A stretch of DNA of 64,000 nucleotides. Source: an uncultured bacterium. Its GTDB lineage: Bacteria; Bacillota_I; Bacilli_A; RF39; UBA660. The stretch spans positions 188,805-252,804 of the forward strand of contig CAMNUE010000001.1 in NCBI GenBank assembly GCA_946560065.1. Reading direction: 5' to 3'. Position 1 is the first letter of the stretch; each line of letters begins with the position of its first letter. Below are positions 62,612 through 64,000 of the stretch, piece by piece. Position numbers and translations under genes: made by a program. The notes beneath the pieces are model-generated. The model was not told where the DNA came from and searched no databases. It worked only from the letters and a program-made list of their open reading frames with translations.

Positions 62612-62896
62612 ATGAGAAAAACAAATACTGTTTCTTTGAAAAATAATTTGCCTACAAGAAACATTTTAGCAACTAATATTACATATTTAAGACACTTAAA
62701 AAAATGGTCTCAAGAAGAATTAGCACATAAATCTGGACGAAGTGTTTCAGTTATTAGTGATATAGAAAATGCTAATATCGGTGCAACAGTAGATGCAATT
62801 GATGATATTGGTTATGCTTTAGGTTGGTCGACCTCTGAGTTAACTAAAGATCATGGTTTTGTAGTAACAAAGAAACGAGTTGATAGCAAACAATGA
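62612..62896 (+). CDS. small XRE-type HTH regulator, copy 1
   Basis: 94 aa from ATG 62612 with GGGGA at 62602-62606 (the alternative ATG 62600 lies in the site). HTH at about 20-70: NITYLRHLKKWSQEELAHKSGRSVSVISDIENANIG. C-terminal ALGWSTSELTKDHGFVVTKKRVD. A hairpin TCCCCAT...ATGGGGA (62586-62606) covers the ribosome site, so translation may also be controlled. It is nearly identical to the next gene from residue about 22 on. Probably autoregulated through the palindrome at 62548. Confidence 0.82.
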   Translation: MRKTNTVSLKNNLPTRNILATNITYLRHLKKWSQEELAHKSGRSVSVISDIENANIGATVDAIDDIGYALGWSTSELTKDHGFVVTKKRVDSKQ

Positions 62897-62967
62897 TAGG
62901 ATGTTTGCGTTTTATTTGAAAACCTATTAGAAGTATATCACAACGACGGCAAATGCTACAAATAAAA

Positions 62968-62991
62968 GTTCAATGGATATATCCGTTAGAC
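62968..62991. promoter_or_regulatory. operator 2 (two mismatches to operator 1)
   Basis: GTTCAATGGATATATCCGTT then AGAC aligns base for base with operator 1, differing at two positions, and precedes the second HTH gene by about 45 bases. Confidence 0.7.
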
Positions 62992-63036
62992 ATAATTTTA
63001 CAATAATTACATAATATAAGTATGGGAGGTCACAGA

Positions 63037-63324
63037 GTGATTAAATCAAAGAGGACTTCTTTAGACCGCTCGAATTGGACTACAAGAAACGTTCTTGCTA
63101 CTAATGTAGTATATTTAAGACATTTAAAAAAGTGGTCTCAAGAAGAATTAGCACATAAATCTGGACGGAGTGTTTCAGTTATTAGTGATATAGAAAATGC
63201 TAATATTGGTGCGACGGTAGATATTATTGATGACATTGGTTATGCTTTGGGTTGGTCGACTTCTGAGTTAACTAAGGATCATGGTTTTGTAGTAACAAAG
63301 AAACGAGTTGATAGTAGACAATAG
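63037..63324 (+). CDS. small XRE-type HTH regulator, copy 2
   Basis: 95 aa from GTG 63037 with GGAGGT six bases upstream; ORF starts further up have no site. It shares HLKKWSQEELAHKSGRSVSV and the stretch after it almost identically with copy 1, differing mainly in the N-terminal 20 residues and one VDIIDD/VDAIDD change. Recent tandem duplication with separate operator. Likely competes for the same sites as copy 1. Confidence 0.82.
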   Translation: MIKSKRTSLDRSNWTTRNVLATNVVYLRHLKKWSQEELAHKSGRSVSVISDIENANIGATVDIIDDIGYALGWSTSELTKDHGFVVTKKRVDSRQ

Positions 63325-63416
63325 AATTTTGTTTACTATTTTAATTGCCAGTAAATGCTACATATTATTTTTGGAAATTAGTATAAAATTGGTTTTGGAA
63401 TAGATATGTAGGTGGT

Positions 63417-63740
63417 ATGGTGGATAAGGAAGAATTTAAAACTTTAATTAAAGATATAGATGTATTTGATAAAGAAAAAATGGATTGTATAGTTCAAAGA
63501 TTAAAACATAATATTTGTCAAAATCTTAGGATTGCAAGAAAATTATCAAATATTAATCCAGAAAAAGCATCTCAATTACTAGGTCTTGAACCTCAATCTT
63601 TGAGAAGAATTGAGGCTGTAAACGATAGGGATGAGTTTTCTTCAAGAGTTTTAATTTTAGCAATTATGTATTATCATGTGGATGAAGATTTTTATTTTAA
63701 AGATTGGAAAGAAAATGAAAAATTACTACATAGAAAATAG
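63417..63740 (+). CDS. HTH-like regulator, 107 aa
   Basis: A helical protein with an XRE-like core (NICQNLRIARKLSNINPEKASQLLGLEPQSLRRIEAVNDRD, about 31-71). It differs from the two preceding paralogues. ATG 63417 follows AGGTGG closely; GTG 63420 is an alternative. Possible -10 TATAAA at about 63382. Likely a regulator of the neighbouring region. Role unknown. Confidence 0.65.
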   Translation: MVDKEEFKTLIKDIDVFDKEKMDCIVQRLKHNICQNLRIARKLSNINPEKASQLLGLEPQSLRRIEAVNDRDEFSSRVLILAIMYYHVDEDFYFKDWKENEKLLHRK

Positions 63741-63866
63741 TTATCTAATTAAAAATGATATTTTATAACAGTTTGAGGAACTTAACTTCGAAGAATTAAT
63801 ACCATTTTTTGTTAAATTATACAAGAATTAATATATTTTTATAAAATTCGACAATGACAATAGAAA

Positions 63867-63894
63867 ACGACAAAATTCGTTTTTTTTTTGTCGT
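63867..63894 (+). repeat. hairpin near the right edge
   Basis: ACGACAAAA (63867-63875) and TTTTGTCGT (63886-63894) form a stem; the loop side carries a T run. No gene is seen in 63741-64000. A similar GACAAAATT...T-run pattern occurs near 19530 at the left side, so it may mark the element or be chance. Confidence 0.35.
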
Positions 63895-64000
63895 AAAATG
63901 TCTTTGAGATTGCTATATACATTGTAAAAGATGATTATGGTGATAAAAATTAATTCATGATGTTTGTTTTTAATATTGTAAAATCTTTTCAATGTTAATT

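Larger units (their letters stand above)
19430..64000 (+). mobile_element. integrative conjugative element (Tn1549/CTn-like), right end not in window
   Basis: A block of about 44 kb, almost all on one strand. It encodes partition (ParA/ParB), DNA processing (SSB-like, helicase-methylase, Toprim primase-like), relaxosome (MobC, relaxase), coupling protein (VirD4, PcfB), type IV secretion core (VirB2-like, VirB6-like, PrgI, VirB4, wall peptidase), surface proteins and cargo. The gene order (DUF3789 - MobC - relaxase - PcfB ... VirD4 - Maff2-like - VirB6-like - PrgI - VirB4 - peptidase) is typical of Tn1549-related elements. The left edge is inferred from the truncated acetyltransferase. No integrase or att repeat was found, so the element presumably extends past 64000, or Region 4 is host DNA. 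Confidence 0.75.

Noticed and set aside
63867-63894. Right end (attR) of the element
   Set aside because: The hairpin resembles the left-side AT-rich sequence only loosely, and no integrase or remainder of the truncated acetyltransferase is present.

Overview
The window is AT-rich DNA from a low-GC Gram-positive bacterium (Bacillota, probably a gut-associated member of the Bacilli). This is inferred from AGGAGG-type ribosome sites, frequent TTG/GTG starts, a lipobox lipoprotein, a sortase with a wall-anchored adhesin, and a Gram-positive type IV secretion set. TGG encodes Trp throughout and TGA ends real genes (14432-14434, 50202-50204), so the standard code applies. I cannot name the species.

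Region 1 (1 to about 19.43 kb) is chromosomal. It holds two PlsC-type acyltransferases, two alpha/beta hydrolases, a DUF1003 membrane protein, a lipoprotein, a metallo-beta-lactamase-fold hydrolase, a glycerophosphodiesterase, a kinase-fold protein, M20 peptidases (one PepD-like), a GNAT acetyltransferase, a Nudix hydrolase, an HTH-CYTH fusion, HD-domain proteins, tRNA-Arg(CCG) and tRNA-Thr(CGT). The best regulatory signal is at 8015-8233: a consensus promoter, a histidine-rich 21-codon leader peptide and an attenuator ahead of an M20 peptidase gene. Decay is visible: a gene with an in-frame TGA (11231-11953), a frameshift between two HD domains (about 16645), and an acetyltransferase gene cut short at the start of the mobile element.

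Region 2 (about 19.43 to 50.2 kb) is the backbone of an integrative conjugative element of the broad Tn1549/CTn type. It runs: ParA-ParB; a surface module (thioester/Cna-B adhesin plus sortase); small accessory proteins and an SSB-like protein; a 2184-residue helicase-methylase; a PcfM-like protein and a Toprim primase-like protein; HU; MobC and a relaxase; PcfB; an ArdC-like protein; VirD4; a VirB2-like pilin and VirB6-like channel protein; an InlB-repeat surface protein; PrgI; VirB4; and a membrane-anchored C39-like cell-wall/peptidase protein. Nearly all genes lie on the + strand with short gaps or overlaps, which suggests a few long operons.

Region 3 (50.2 to 61.6 kb) is an unusual cargo cassette. 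An ImmA/IrrE-type metalloprotease with a C-terminal HTH is followed by two holin-like proteins, an M23 endolysin, a phage tail-collar-like protein, a 2059-residue Rhs/YD-repeat toxin with lectin-like modules and a polybasic/hydrophobic C-terminus, and a likely immunity protein. Related hairpin-containing leader sequences precede the lysis genes and the collar-Rhs operon. I interpret this as a holin/endolysin (type 10-like) release system for a very large Rhs toxin carried on a conjugative element. It is the most interesting candidate system here.

Region 4 (61.6 to 64 kb) has a membrane-anchored degenerate receiver-domain protein, two nearly identical small HTH regulators that each follow a palindromic operator, and a third HTH-like protein. 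No integrase or right end is visible, so the element probably continues past the window.
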